From the NCBI GenBank assembly GCA_935421135.1, contig OW285195.1:930001-994000 (forward strand): 64,000 bases of DNA, given 5' to 3'. The notes under the pieces were generated by a model. It made no database searches and was not told the origin of the DNA. It saw only the letters and a list, made by a program, of their open reading frames with translations. The position numbers were made by a program, and so were the translations under genes. The stretch is from Bugulina stolonifera (lineage: Eukaryota; Bryozoa; Gymnolaemata; Cheilostomatida; Bugulidae). Of the stretch, positions 42,501 to 58,200 are shown one piece after another. Every line of letters starts with the position of its first letter. Position 1 is the first letter of the stretch.

Positions 42501-45500
42501 AGAGTGCATAGAATGCATTCTATGCGATCAATGTATTCTATGCATTCTATGCATAAAATGTGTTCTATGCATCGAAAGCATCGAATGTATAGGATACATA
42601 GAATGCATAGATTACATGGAATGCATAGAGTGCATAGAGTGCAATCTATGTAATCTATGTATTCTATGCATGGAATGCATAGAATACATAGAAGACATAG
42701 AATTATATGTACATATATTCTATGCATAGAATGCATAGAATGCAATCTATGTATCCTATGCATAGAACACATAGATTACATGGAATGCAGAGAGTGCATA
42801 GAACGCATTCTATGTGATCAATGTATTCTATGCATTCTATGCATAAAATGTATTATATGCATCGAATGCATAGAATACATAGAATGCATAGATTAAATGA
42901 AATGCATAGAGTGCATAGAATGCAATCTATGTGCTCTATGCAATGCATAGACTACATAGAATGCATAGAACTCATAAATCGCATAGAATGCACTCTATGC
43001 ATCCTACGCATTCTATGCATTCAGTGCATAGAATGCATTCTATCTGATCAATGTATTCTGTTCAATCTATGCATAAAATGTATTCTATGCACCGAATGCA
43101 TAGAATACATAGAATGCATAGATTACATGGAATGCATAGAGTGCATAGAGTTCAATCTATGTATTCTATGCATGGAATGCATAGAATACGTAGAAGACAT
43201 AGAATTATATGTATTCTATGCATAGAATGCATAGTATGCAATCCATGTATCCTATGCGTAGAACGCATAGATTACATGGAATGCATAGAGTGCATAGAAT
43301 GCATTCTATGTGATCAATGTATTCTATGCATAGAATGCATAAAATACATTGATTACATACAATGCCTTCTATGTATTCAATGTATTCGATGTATTCTATG
43401 CATCGAATGCATAGAATGCAATCTATGTATTTTATGCATAGAGTGCATAGGTTACATGGAATGTATTCTATGCATTCTATGTCTTCTATGTCTTCTATAT
43501 ATTCAAAGTATTCTATGCATAGAATGCATAGAATGCAATCTATGTATTCTATGCATAGAATGCATAGATTACATGGAATGCATAGAGTGCATAGAATGCC
43601 TTCTTTGTGATCAATGTATTCTATTCATTCTATGCATAAAATGTATTCTATGCACCGAATGCATAGAATACATAGAATGCATAGATTACATGGAATGCAT
43701 AGAGTGCATAGAATGCATTCTATGTGATCAATGTATTCTCTGCATAGAATGCAATCTATGTATTCTATGCATAGAATGCATAAAATACATTGATTACGTA
43801 CAATGCCTTCTATGTATTCAATGTATTCTATGTATTCTATGCATCGAATGCATAGAATGCAATCTATGTAATCTATGCATAGAGTGCATAGATTACATGG
43901 AGTGCCTTATATGCATTCTATGTCTTCTATGTCTTCTATGTATTCAATGTATTCTATGCATAGAATGCATAGAATGCAATCTATGTATTCTATGCATAGA
44001 ATGAATAGGTTACATTGAATGCATAGAGTGCATAGAGTGCAATCTATGTATTCTATGTATTCTATGCGTAGAACGCATGGAATGCAATCTAGGTATTCTA
44101 TGCATAGAACGCATAGATACCATGGAATGCTTAGAGTGCATAGAATGCATTCTATGCGATCAATGTATTCTATGCATTCTATGCATAAAATGTGTTCTAT
44201 GCATCGAAAGCATCGAATGTATAGGATACATAGAATGCATAGATTACATGGAATGCATAGAGTGCATAGAGTGCAATCTATGTAATCTATGTATTCTATG
44301 CATGGAATGCATAGAATACATAGAAGACATAGAATTATATGTACATATATTCTATGCATAGAATGCATAGAATGCAATCTATGTATCCTATGCATAGAAC
44401 ACATAGATTACATGGAATGCAGAGAGTGCATAGAACGCATTCTATGTGATCAATGTATTCTATGCATTCTATGCATAAAATGTATTATATGCATCGAATG
44501 CATAGAATACATAGAATGCATAGATTAAATGAAATGCATAGAGTGCATAGAATGCAATCTATGTGCTCTATGCAATGCATAGACTACATAGAATGCATAG
44601 AACTCATAAATCGCATAGAATGCACTCTATGCATCCTACGCATTCTATGCATTCAGTGCATAGAATGCATTCTATCTGATCAATGTATTCTGTTCAATCT
44701 ATGCATAAAATGTATTCTATGCACCGAATGCATAGAATACATAGAATGCATAGATTACATGGAATGCATAGAGTGCATAGAGTTCAATCTATGTATTCTA
44801 TGCATGGAATGCATAGAATACGTAGAAGACATAGAATTATATGTATTCTATGCATAGAATGCATAGTATGCAATCCATGTATCCTATGCGTAGAACGCAT
44901 AGATTACATGGAATGCATAGAGTGCATAGAATGCATTCTATGTGATCAATGTATTCTATGCATAGAATGCATAAAATACATTGATTACATACAATGCCTT
45001 CTATGTATTCAATGTATTCGATGTATTCTATGCATCGAATGCATAGAATGCAATCTATGTATTTTATGCATAGAGTGCATAGGTTACATGGAATGTATTC
45101 TATGCATTCTATGTCTTCTATGTCTTCTATATATTCAAAGTATTCTATGCATAGAATGCATAGAATGCAATCTATGTATTCTATGCATAGAATGCATAGA
45201 TTACATGGAATGCATAGAGTGCATAGAATGCCTTCTTTGTGATCAATGTATTCTATTCATTCTATGCATAAAATGTATTCTATGCACCGAATGCATAGAA
45301 TACATAGAATGCATAGATTACATGGAATGCATAGAGTGCATAGAATGCATTCTATGTGATCAATGTATTCTCTGCATAGAATGCAATCTATGTATTCTAT
45401 GCATAGAATGCATAAAATACATTGATTACGTACAATGCCTTCTATGTATTCAATGTATTCTATGTATTCTATGCATCGAATGCATAGAATGCAATCTATG

Positions 45501-48500
45501 TAATCTATGCATAGAGTGCATAGATTACATGGAGTGCCTTATATGCATTCTATGTCTTCTATGTCTTCTATGTATTCAATGTATTCTATGCATAGAATGC
45601 ATAGAATGCAATCTATGTATTCTATGCATAGAATGAATAGGTTACATTGAATGCATAGAGTGCATAGAGTGCAATCTATGTATTCTATGTATTCTATGCG
45701 TAGAACGCATGGAATGCAATCTAGGTATTCTATGCATAGAACGCATAGATACCATGGAATGCTTAGAGTGCATAGAATGCATTCTATGCGATCAATGTAT
45801 TCTATGCATTCTATGCATAAAATGTGTTCTATGCATCGAATGCATCGAATGTATAGGATACATAGAATGCATAGATTACATGGAATGCATAGAGTGCATA
45901 GAGTGCAATCTATGTAATCTATGTATTCTATGCATGGAATGCATAGAATACATAGAAGACATAGAATTATATGTACATATATTCTATGCATAGAATGCAT
46001 AGAATGCAATCTATGTATCCTATGCATAGAACACATAGATTACATGGAATGCAGAGAGTGCATAGAATGCATTCTATGTGATCAATGTATTCTATGCATT
46101 CTATGCATAAAATGTATTATATGCATCGAATGCATAGAATACATAGAATGCATAGATTAAATGAAATGCATAGAGTGCATAGAATGCAATCTATGTGCTC
46201 TATGCAATGCATAGACTACATAGAATGCATAGAACTCATAAATCGCATAGAATGCACTCTATGCATCCTACGCATTCTATGCATTCAGTGCATAGAATGC
46301 ATTCTATCTGATCAATGTATTCTGTTCAATCTATGCATAAAATGTATTCTATGCACCGAATGCATAGAATACATAGAATGCATAGATTACATGGAATGCA
46401 TAGAGTGCATAGAGTTCAATCTATGTATTCTATGCATGGAATGCATAGAATACGTAGAAGACATAGAATTATATGTATTCTATGCATAGAATGCATAGTA
46501 TGCAATCCATGTATCCTATGCGTAGAACGCATAGATTACATGGAATGCATAGAGTGCATAGAATGCATTCTATGTGATCAATGTATTCTATGCATAGAAT
46601 GCATAAAATACATTAATTACATACAATGCCTTCTATGTATTCAATGTATTCGATGTATTCTATGCATCGAATGCATAGAATGCAATCTATGTATTTTATG
46701 CATAGAGTGCATAGGTTACATGGAATGTATTCTATGCATTCTATGTCTTCTATGTCTTCTATATATTCAAAGTATTCTATGCATAGAATGCATAGAATGC
46801 AATCTATGTATTCTATGCATAGAATGCATAGATTACATGGAATGCATAGAGTGCATAGAATGCCTTCTTTGTGATCAATGTATTCTATTCATTCTATGCA
46901 TAAAATGTATTCTATGCACTGAATGCATAGAATACATAGAATGCATAGATTACATGGAATGCATAGAGTGCATAGAATGCATTCTATGTGATCAATGTAT
47001 TCTCTGCATAGAATGCAATCTATGTATTCTATGCATAGAATGCATAAAATACATTGATTACATACAATGCCTTCTATGTATTCAATGTATTCTATGTATT
47101 CTATGCATCGAATGCATAGAATGCAATCTATGTAATCTATGCATAGAGTGCATAGATTACATGGAATGCCTTATATGCATTCTATGTCTTCTATGTCTTC
47201 TATGTATTCAATGTATTCTATGCATAGAATGCATAGAATGCAATCTATGTATTCTATGCATAGAATGAATAGGTTACATTGAATGCATAGAGTGCATAGA
47301 GTGCAATCTATGTATTCTATGCATAGAGTGCGTAGATTGCACGGAATGCATTTTGTGCATTCTATGTCTTCTATGTATTCTATGCGTAGAACGCATGGAA
47401 TGCAATCTAGGTATTCTATGCATAGAACGCATAGATACCATGGAATGCTTAGAGTGCATAGAATGCATTCTATGCGATCAATGTATTCTATGCATTCTAT
47501 GCATAAAATGTGTTCTATGCATCGAATGCATCGAATGTATAGGATACATAGAATGCATAGATTACATGGAATGCATAGAGTGCATAGAGTGCAATCTATG
47601 TAATCTATGTATTCTATGCATGGAATGCATAGAATACATAGAAGACATAGAATTATATGTACATATATTCTATGCATAGAATGCATAGAATGCAATCTAT
47701 GTATCCTATGCATAGAACACATAGATTACATGGAATGCAGAGAGTGCATAGAATGCATTCTATGTGATCAATGTATTCTATGCATTCTATGCATAAAATG
47801 TATTATATGCATCGAATGCATAGAATACATAGAATGCATAGATTAAATGAAATGCATAGAGTGCATAGAATGCAATCTATGTGCTCTATGCAATGCATAG
47901 ACTACATAGAATGCATAGAACTCATAAATCGCATAGAATGCCCTCTATGCATCCTACGCATTCTATGCATTCAGTGCATAGAATGCATTCTATCTGATCA
48001 ATGTATTCTGTTCAATCTATGCATAAAATGTATTCTATGCACCGAATGCATAGAATACATAGAATGCATAGATTACATGGAATGCATAGAGTGCATAGAG
48101 TTCAATCTATGTATTCTATGCATGGAATGCATAGAATACGTAGAAGACATAGAATTATATGTATTCTATGCATAGAATGCATAGTATGCAATCCATGTAT
48201 CCTATGCGTAGAACGCATAGATTACATGGAATGCATAGAGTGCATAGAATGCATTCTATGTGATCAATGTATTCTATGCATAGAATGCATAAAATACATT
48301 GATTACATACAATGCCTTCTATGTATTCAATGTATTCGATGTATTCTATGCATCGAATGCATAGAATGCAATCTATGTATTTTATGCATAGAGTGCATAG
48401 GTTACATGGAATGTATTCTATGCATTCTATGTCTTCTATGTCTTCTATATATTCAAAGTATTATATGCATAGAATGCATAGAATGCAATCTATGTATTCT

Positions 48501-48959
48501 ATGCATAGAATGCATAGATTACATGGAATGCATAGAGTGCATAGAATGCCTTCTTTGTGATCAATGTATTCTATTCATTCTATGCATAAAATGTATTCTA
48601 TGCACCGAATGCATAGAATACATAGAATGCATAGATTACATGGAATGCATAGAGTGCATAGAGTGCTATCTATGTATTGTATGCATAGAGTGCATAGATT
48701 GTACGGAATGCATTCTATGTCTTCTATGTATTCTATGCGTAGAACGCATGGAATGCAATCTAGGTATTCTATGCATAGAACGCATAGATACCATGGAATG
48801 CTTAGAGTGCATAGAATGCATTCTATGCGATCAATGTATTCTATGCATTCTATGCATAAAATGTGTTCTATGCATCGAATGCATCGAATGTATAGGATAC
48901 ATAGAATGCATAGATTACATGGAATGCATAGAGTGCATAGAGTGCAATCTATGTAATCT

Positions 48960-49287
48960 ATGTATTCTATGCATGGAATGCATAGAATACATAGAAGACA
49001 TAGAATTATATGTACATATATTCTATGCATAGAATGCATAGAATGCAATCTATGTATCCTATGCATAGAACACATAGATTACATGGAATGCATAGAGTGC
49101 ATAGAGTGCAATCTATGTAATCTATGTATTCTATGCATGGAATGCATAGAATACATAGAAGACATAGAATTATATGTACATATATTCTATGCATAGAATG
49201 CATAGAATGCAATCTATGTATCCTATGCATAGAACACATAGATTACATGGAATGCAGAGAGTGCATAGAACGCATTCTATGTGATCA
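48960..49287 (+). repeat. 164-bp tandem duplication (second occurrence)
   Basis: This is the same duplicated pair as at 39175, displaced by exactly 9,785 bp. It is a shared private variant showing that the flanking run of domain B units was copied as a block. Confidence 0.85.
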
Positions 49288-52200
49288 ATGTATTCTATGC
49301 ATTCGATGCATAAAATGTATTATATGCATCGAATGCATAGAATACATAGAATGCATAGATTAAATGAAATGCATAGAGTGCATAGAATGCAATCTATGTG
49401 CTCTATGCAATGCATAGACTACATAGAATGCATAGAACTCATAAATCGCATAGAATGCACTCTATGCATCCTACGCATTCTATGCATTCAGTGCATAGAA
49501 TGCATTCTATCTGATCAATGTATTCTGTTCAATCTATGCATAAAATGTATTCTATGCACCGAATGCATAGAATACATAGAATGCATAGATTACATGGAAT
49601 GCATAGAGTGCATAGAGTTCAATCTATGTATTCTATGCATGGAATGCATAGAATACGTAGAAGACATAGAATTATATGTATTCTATGCATAGAATGCATA
49701 GTATGCAATCCATGTATCCTATGCGTAGAACGCATAGATTACATGGAATGCATAGAGTGCATAGAATGCATTCTATGTGATCAATGTAATTTATGCATAG
49801 AATGCATAAAATACATTGATTACATACAATGCCTTCTATGTATTCAATGTATTCGATGTATTCTATGCATCGAATGCATAGAATGCAATCTATGTATTTT
49901 ATGCATAGAGTGCATAGGTTACATGGAATGTATTCTATGCATTCTATGTCTTCTATGTCTTCTATATATTCAAAGTATTCTATGCATAGAATGCATAGAA
50001 TGCAATCTATGTATTCTATGCATAGAATGCATAGATTACATGGAATGCATAGAGTGCATAGAATGCCTTCTTTGTGATCAATGTATTCTATTCATTCTAT
50101 GCATAAAATGTATTCTATGCACCGAATGCATAGAATACATAGAATGCATAGATTACATGGAATGCATAGAGTGCATAGAATGCATTCTATGTGATCAATG
50201 TATTCTCTGCATAGAATGCAATCTATGTATTCTATGCATAGAATGCATAAAATACATTGATTACGTACAATGCCTTCTATGTATTCAATGTATTCTATGT
50301 ATTCTATGCATCGAATGCATAGAATGCAATCTATGTAATCTATGCATAGAGTGCATAGATTACATGGAGTGCCTTATATGCATTCTATGTCTTCTATGTC
50401 TTCTATGTATTCAATGTATTCTATGCATAGAATGCATAGATTGCAATCTATGTATTCTATGCATAGAATGAATAGGTTACATTGAATGCATAGAGTGCAT
50501 AGAGTGCAATCTATGTATTCTATGTATTCTATGCGTAGAACGCATGGAATGCAATCTAGGTATTCTATGCATAGAACGCATAGATACCATGGAATGCTTA
50601 GAGTGCATAGAATGCATTCTATGCGATCAATGTATTCTATGCATTCTATGCATAAAATGTGTTCTATGCATCGAATGCATCGAATGTATAGGATACATAG
50701 AATGCATAGATTACATGGAATGCATAGAGTGCATAGAGTGCAATCTATGTAATCTATGTATTCTATGCATGGAATGCATAGAATACATAGAAGACATAGA
50801 ATTATATGTACATATATTCTATGCATAGAATGCATAGAATGCAATCTATGTATCCTATGCATAGAACACATAGATTACATGGAATGCAGAGAGTGCATAG
50901 AATGCATTCTATGTGATCAATGTATTCTATGCATTCTATGCATAAAATGTATTATATGCATCGAATGCATAGAATACATAGAATGCATAGATTAAATGAA
51001 ATGCATAGAGTGCATAGAATGCAATCTATGTGCTCTATGCAATGCATAGACTACATAGAATGCATAGAACTCATAAATCGCATAGAATGCACTCTATGCA
51101 TCCTACGCATTCTATGCATTCAGTGCATAGAATGCATTCTATCTGATCAATGTATTCTGTTCAATCTATGCATAAAATGTATTCTATGCACCGAATGCAT
51201 AGAATACATAGAATGCATAGATTACATGGAATGCATAGAGTGCATAGAGTTCAATCTATGTATTCTATGCATGGAATGCATAGAATACGTAGAAGACATA
51301 GAATTATATGTATTCTATGCATAGAATGCATAGTATGCAATCCATGTATCCTATGCGTAGAACGCATAGATTACATGGAATGCATAGAGTGCATAGAATG
51401 CATTCTATGTGATCAATGTATTCTATGCATAGAATGCATAAAATACATTAATTACATACAATGCCTTCTATGTATTCAATGTATTCGATGTATTCTATGC
51501 ATCGAATGCATAGAATGCAATCTATGTATTTTATGCATAGAGTGCATAGGTTACATGGAATGTATTCTATGCATTCTATGTCTTCTATGTCTTCTATATA
51601 TTCAAAGTATTCTATGCATAGAATGCATAGAATGCAATCTATGTATTCTATGCATAGAATGCATAGATTACATGGAATGCATAGAGTGCATAGAATGCCT
51701 TCTTTGTGATCAATGTATTCTATTCATTCTATGCATAAAATGTATTCTATGCACCGAATGCATAGAATACATAGAATGCATAGATTACATGGAATGCATA
51801 GAGTGCATAGAATGCATTCTATGTGATCAATGTATTCTCTGCATAGAATGCAATCTATGTATTCTATGCATAGAATGCATAAAATACATTGATTACGTAC
51901 AATGCCTTCTATGTATTCAATGTATTCTATGTATTCTATGCATCGAATGCATAGAATGCAATCTATGTAATCTATGCATAGAGTGCATAGATTACATGGA
52001 ATGCCTTATATGCATTCTATGTCTTCTATGTCTTCTATGTATTCAATGTATTCTATGCATAGAATGCATAGAATGCAATCTATGTATTCTATGCATAGAA
52101 TGAATAGGTTACATTGAATGCATAGAGTGCATAGAGTGCAATCTATGTATTCTATGCATAGAGTGCGTAGATTGCACGGAATGCATTTTGTGCATTCTAT

Positions 52201-55200
52201 GTCTTCTATGTATTCTATGCGTAGAACGCATGGAATGCAATCTAGGTATTCTATGCATAGAACGCATAGATACCATGGAATGCTTAGAGTGCATAGAATG
52301 CATTCTATGCGATCAATGTATTCTATGCATTCTATGCATAAAATGTGTTCTATGCATCGAAAGCATCGAATGTATAGGATACATAGAATGCATAGATTAC
52401 ATGGAATGCATAGAGTGCATAGAGTGCAATCTATGTAATCTATGTATTCTATGCATGGAATGCATAGAATACATAGAAGACATAGAATTATATGTACATA
52501 TATTCTATGCATAGAATGCATAGAATGCAATCTATGTATCCTATGCATAGAACACATAGATTACATGGAATGCAGAGAGTGCATAGAACGCATTCTATGT
52601 GATCAATGTATTCTATGCATTCTATGCATAAAATGTATTATATGCATCGAATGCATAGAATACATAGAATGCATAGATTAAATGAAATGCATAGAGTGCA
52701 TAGAATGCAATCTATGTGCTCTATGCAATGCATAGACTACATAGAATGCATAGAACTCATAAATCGCATAGAATGCACTCTATGCATCCTACGCATTCTA
52801 TGCATTCAGTGCATAGAATGCATTCTATCTGATCAATGTATTCTGTTCAATCTATGCATAAAATGTATTCTATGCACCGAATGCATAGAATACATAGAAT
52901 GCATAGATTACATGGAATGCATAGAGTGCATAGAGTTCAATCTATGTATTCTATGCATGGAATGCATAGAATACGTAGAAGACATAGAATTATATGTATT
53001 CTATGCATAGAATGCATAGTATGCAATCCATGTATCCTATGCGTAGAACGCATAGATTACATGGAATGCATAGAGTGCATAGAATGCATTCTATGTGATC
53101 AATGTATTCTATGCATAGAATGCATAAAATACATTGATTACATACAATGCCTTCTATGTATTCAATGTATTCGATGTATTCTATGCATCGAATGCATAGA
53201 ATGCAATCTATGTATTTTATGCATAGAGTGCATAGGTTACATGGAATGTATTCTATGCATTCTATGTCTTCTATGTCTTCTATATATTCAAAGTATTCTA
53301 TGCATAGAATGCATAGAATGCAATCTATGTATTCTATGCATAGAATGCATAGATTACATGGAATGCATAGAGTGCATAGAATGCCTTCTTTGTGATCAAT
53401 GTATTCTATTCATTCTATGCATAAAATGTATTCTATGCACCGAATGCATAGAATACATAGAATGCATAGATTACATGGAATGCATAGAGTGCATAGAATG
53501 CATTCTATGTGATCAATGTATTCTATACATAGAATGCAATCTATGTATTCTATGCACAGAATCCATAAAATACATTGATTACGTACAATGCCTTCTATGT
53601 ATTCAATGTATTCTATGTATTCTATGCATCGAATGCATAGAATGCAATCTATGTAATCTATGCATAGAGTGCATAGATTACATGGAGTGCCTTATATGCA
53701 TTCTATGTCTTCTATGTCTTCTATGTATTCAATGTATTCTATGCATAGAATGCATAGAATGCAATCTATGTATTCTATGCATAGAATGAATAGGTTACAT
53801 TGAATGCATAGAGTGCATAGAGTGCAATCTATGTATTCTATGTATTCTATGCGTAGAACGCATGGAATGCAATCTAGGTATTCTATGCATAGAACGCATA
53901 GATACCATGGAATGCTTAGAGTGCATAGAATGCATTCTATGCGATCAATGTATTCTATGCATTCTATGCATAAAATGTGTTCTATGCATCGAATGCATCG
54001 AATGTATAGGATACATAGAATGCATAGATTACATGGAATGCATAGAGTGCATAGAGTGCAATCTATGTATTCTATGTATTCTATGCATTCCATGCATAGA
54101 ATACATAGAAGACATAGAATTATATGTACATATATTCTATGCATAGAATGCATAGAATGCAATCTATGTATCCTATGCATAGAACACATAGATTACATGG
54201 AATGCAGAGAGTGCATAGAATGCATTCTATGTGATCAATGTATTCTATGCATTCTATGCATAAAATGTATTATATGCATCGAATGCATAGAATACATAGA
54301 ATGCATAGATTAAATGAAATGCATAGAGTGCATAGAATGCAATCTATGTGCTCTATGCAATGCATAGACTACATAGAATGCATAGAACTCATAAATCGCA
54401 TAGAATGCACTCTATGCATCCTACGCATTCTATGCATTCAGTGCATAGAATGCATTCTATCTGATCAATGTATTCTGTTCAATCTATGCATAAAATGTAT
54501 TCTATGCACCGAATGCATAGAATACATAGAATGCATAGATTACATGGAATGCATAGAGTGCATAGAGTTCAATCTATGTATTCTATGCATGGAATGCATA
54601 GAATACGTAGAAGACATAGAATTATATGTATTCTATGCATAGAATGCATAGTATGCAATCCATGTATCCTATGCGTAGAACGCATAGATTACATGGAATG
54701 CATAGAGTGCATAGAATGCATTCTATGTGATCAATGTATTCTATGCATAGAATGCATAAAATACATTAATTACATACAATGCCTTCTATGTATTCAATGT
54801 ATTCGATGTATTCTATGCATCGAATGCATAGAATGCAATCTATGTATTTTATGCATAGAGTGCATAGGTTACATGGAATGTATTCTATGCATTCTATGTC
54901 TTCTATGTCTTCTATATATTCAAAGTATTCTATGCATAGAATGCATAGAATGCAATCTATGTATTCTATGCATAGAATGCATAGATTACATGGAATGCAT
55001 AGAGTGCATAGAATGCCTTCTTTGTGATCAATGTATTCTATTCATTCTATGCATAAAATGTATTCTATGCACTGAATGCATAGAATACATAGAATGCATA
55101 GATTACATGGAATGCATAGAGTGCATAGAATGCATTCTATGTGATCAATGTATTCTCTGCATAGAATGCAATCTATGTATTCTATGCATAGAATGCATAA

Positions 55201-58200
55201 AATACATTGATTACGTACAATGCCTTCTATGTATTCAATGTATTCTATGTATTCTATGCATCGAATGCATAGAATGCAATCTATGTAATCTATGCATAGA
55301 GTGCATAGATTACATGGAATGCCTTATATGCATTCTATGTCTTCTATGTCTTCTATGTATTCAATGTATTCTATGCATAGAATGCATAGAATGCAATCTA
55401 TGTATTCTATGCATAGAATGAATAGGTTACATTGAATGCATAGAGTGCATAGAGTGCAATCTATGTATTCTATGCATAGAGTGCGTAGATTGCACGGAAT
55501 GCATTTTGTGCATTCTATGTCTTCTATGTATTCTATGCGTAGAACGCATGGAATGCAATCTAGGTATTCTATGCATAGAACGCATAGATACCATGGAATG
55601 CTTAGAGTGCATAGAATGCATTCTATGCGATCAATGTATTCTATGCATTCTATGCATAAAATGTGTTCTATGCATCGAATGCATCGAATGTATAGGATAC
55701 ATAGAATGCATAGATTACATGGAATGCATAGAGTGCATAGAGTGCAATCTATGTAATCTATGTATTCTATGCATGGAATGCATAGAATACATAGAAGACA
55801 TAGAATTATATGTACATATATTCTATGCATAGAATGCATAGAATGCAATCTATGTATCCTATGCATAGAACACATAGATTACATGGAATGCAGAGAGTGC
55901 ATAGAATGCATTCTATGTGATCAATGTATTCTATGCATTCTATGCATAAAATGTATTATATGCATCGAATGCATAGAATACATAGAATGCATAGATTAAA
56001 TGAAATGCATAGAGTGCATAGAATGCAATCTATGTGCTCTATGCAATGCATAGACTACATAGAATGCATAGAACTCATAAATCGCATAGAATGCCCTCTA
56101 TGCATCCTACGCATTCTATGCATTCAGTGCATAGAATGCATTCTATCTGATCAATGTATTCTGTTCAATCTATGCATAAAATGTATTCTATGCACCGAAT
56201 GCATAGAATACATAGAATGCATAGATTACATGGAATGCATAGAGTGCATAGAGTTCAATCTATGTATTCTATGCATGGAATGCATAGAATACGTAGAAGA
56301 CATAGAATTATATGTATTCTATGCATAGAATGCATAGTATGCAATCCATGTATCCTATGCGTAGAACGCATAGATTACATGGAATGCATAGAGTGCATAG
56401 AATGCATTCTATGTGATCAATGTATTCTATGCATAGAATGCATAAAATACATTGATTACATACAATGCCTTCTATGTATTCAATGTATTCGATGTATTCT
56501 ATGCATCGAATGCATAGAATGCAATCTATGTATTTTATGCATAGAGTGCATAGGTTACATGGAATGTATTCTATGCATTCTATGTCTTCTATGTCTTCTA
56601 TATATTCAAAGTATTATATGCATAGAATGCATAGAATGCAATCTATGTATTCTATGCATAGAATGCATAGATTACATGGAATGCATAGAGTGCATAGAAT
56701 GCCTTCTTTGTGATCAATGTATTCTATTCATTCTATGCATAAAATGTATTCTATGCACCGAATGCATAGAATACATAGAATGCATAGATTACATGGAATG
56801 CATAGAGTGCATAGAGTGCTATCTATGTATTGTATGCATAGAGTGCATAGATTGTACGGAATGCATTCTATGTCTTCTATGTATTCTATGCATAGAATGC
56901 ATATAATGCAATCTATGTATTCTATGCATAGAATGCATAGATTACATGGAATGCATAAAGTGCATAGAGTGCAATCTATGTGTTCTATGCATAGAGTGCA
57001 ATCTATGTGTTCTATGCATAGAGTGCATAGATTGCACAGAATGCATTCTATGCATTCTATGTCCTCTATGTATTCTATGCATAGAATGCATATAATGCAA
57101 TCTATGTATTCTATGCATAGAACGCATAGATTACATGGAATGCATAGAGTGCATAGAATGCATTCGATGTGATCAATGTATTCTATGCATTCTATGCATA
57201 AAATGTATTATATGCATCGAATGCATAGAATACATAGAATGCATAGATTACATGGAATGCATAGAGTGCATAGAATGCATTCTATGTGATCAATGTATTC
57301 TCTGCATAGAATGCAAGCTATGTAATCTATGCATAGAGGTCATAGATTACATGGAATGCATTATATGCATTCTATGTCTTCTATGTATTCAATGTATTCT
57401 ATGCAAAGAATGCATAGAATGCAATCTATGTATTCTATGCACAGAATGAATAGGTTACATGGAATGCATAGAGTGCATAGAGTGCAATCTATGTATTCTA
57501 TGCATAGAGTGCACAGATTGCACGGAATGCATTCTATGTATTCTATGCATAGAATGCATATAATGCAATCTATGTATTCTATGCATAGAACGCATAGATT
57601 ACATGGAATGCATAGAGTGCATAGAGTGCTATCTATGTATTCTATGTATTCTATGCATGGAATGCATAGAATACATGGAAGACATAGAATTATATGTATT
57701 CTATGCATAGAATGCATAGTATGCAATCTATGTATCCTATGCATAGAACGCATAGATTACATGGAATGCATAGAGTGCATAGAATGCAATCTATGTATTC
57801 TATGCATAGAATGCATACAATGCAATCTATGTATTCTATGCATAGAATGCATAGGCTCCATGGAATGCATAGAGTGCATAGAGTGCAATCTATGTATTCT
57901 ATGCATAGAGTGCATAGAATGCAATCTATGTATTCGATGCATAGAATGCATAGATTACATCGAATGCATAGAGTGCATAGAATGCATTCTATGTGATCAA
58001 TGTATTCTCTGCGTAGAATGCAATATATGTAATCTATGCATAGAGTGCATAGATTACATGGAATGCATTATATGCATTCTATGTCTTCTATGTATTCAAT
58101 GTATTCTATGCATAGAATGCATAGAATGCAATCTATGTATTCTATGCATAGAACGCATAGATTACATGGAATGCATAGAGTGCAATATATGTAATCTATG

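Larger units (their letters stand above)
37165..57000 (+). repeat. Satellite higher-order repeat domain B (1,632/1,686-bp units)
   Basis: A marker module starts at 37883, 39733, 41365, 43051, 44683, 46315, 48001, 49518, 51150, 52836, 54468 and 56154 (and earlier at 33228). Spacings are 1,632 or 1,686 bp except for one of 1,850 and one of 1,517. The long and short unit types differ by exactly 54 bp (six lattice units): compare 38881-38970 (long) with 40721-40760 (short), where the missing segment lies between short TCTATG repeats. Units are nearly identical by eye. The 1,850-bp spacing is a long unit plus a 164-bp internal duplication. Confidence 0.9.
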
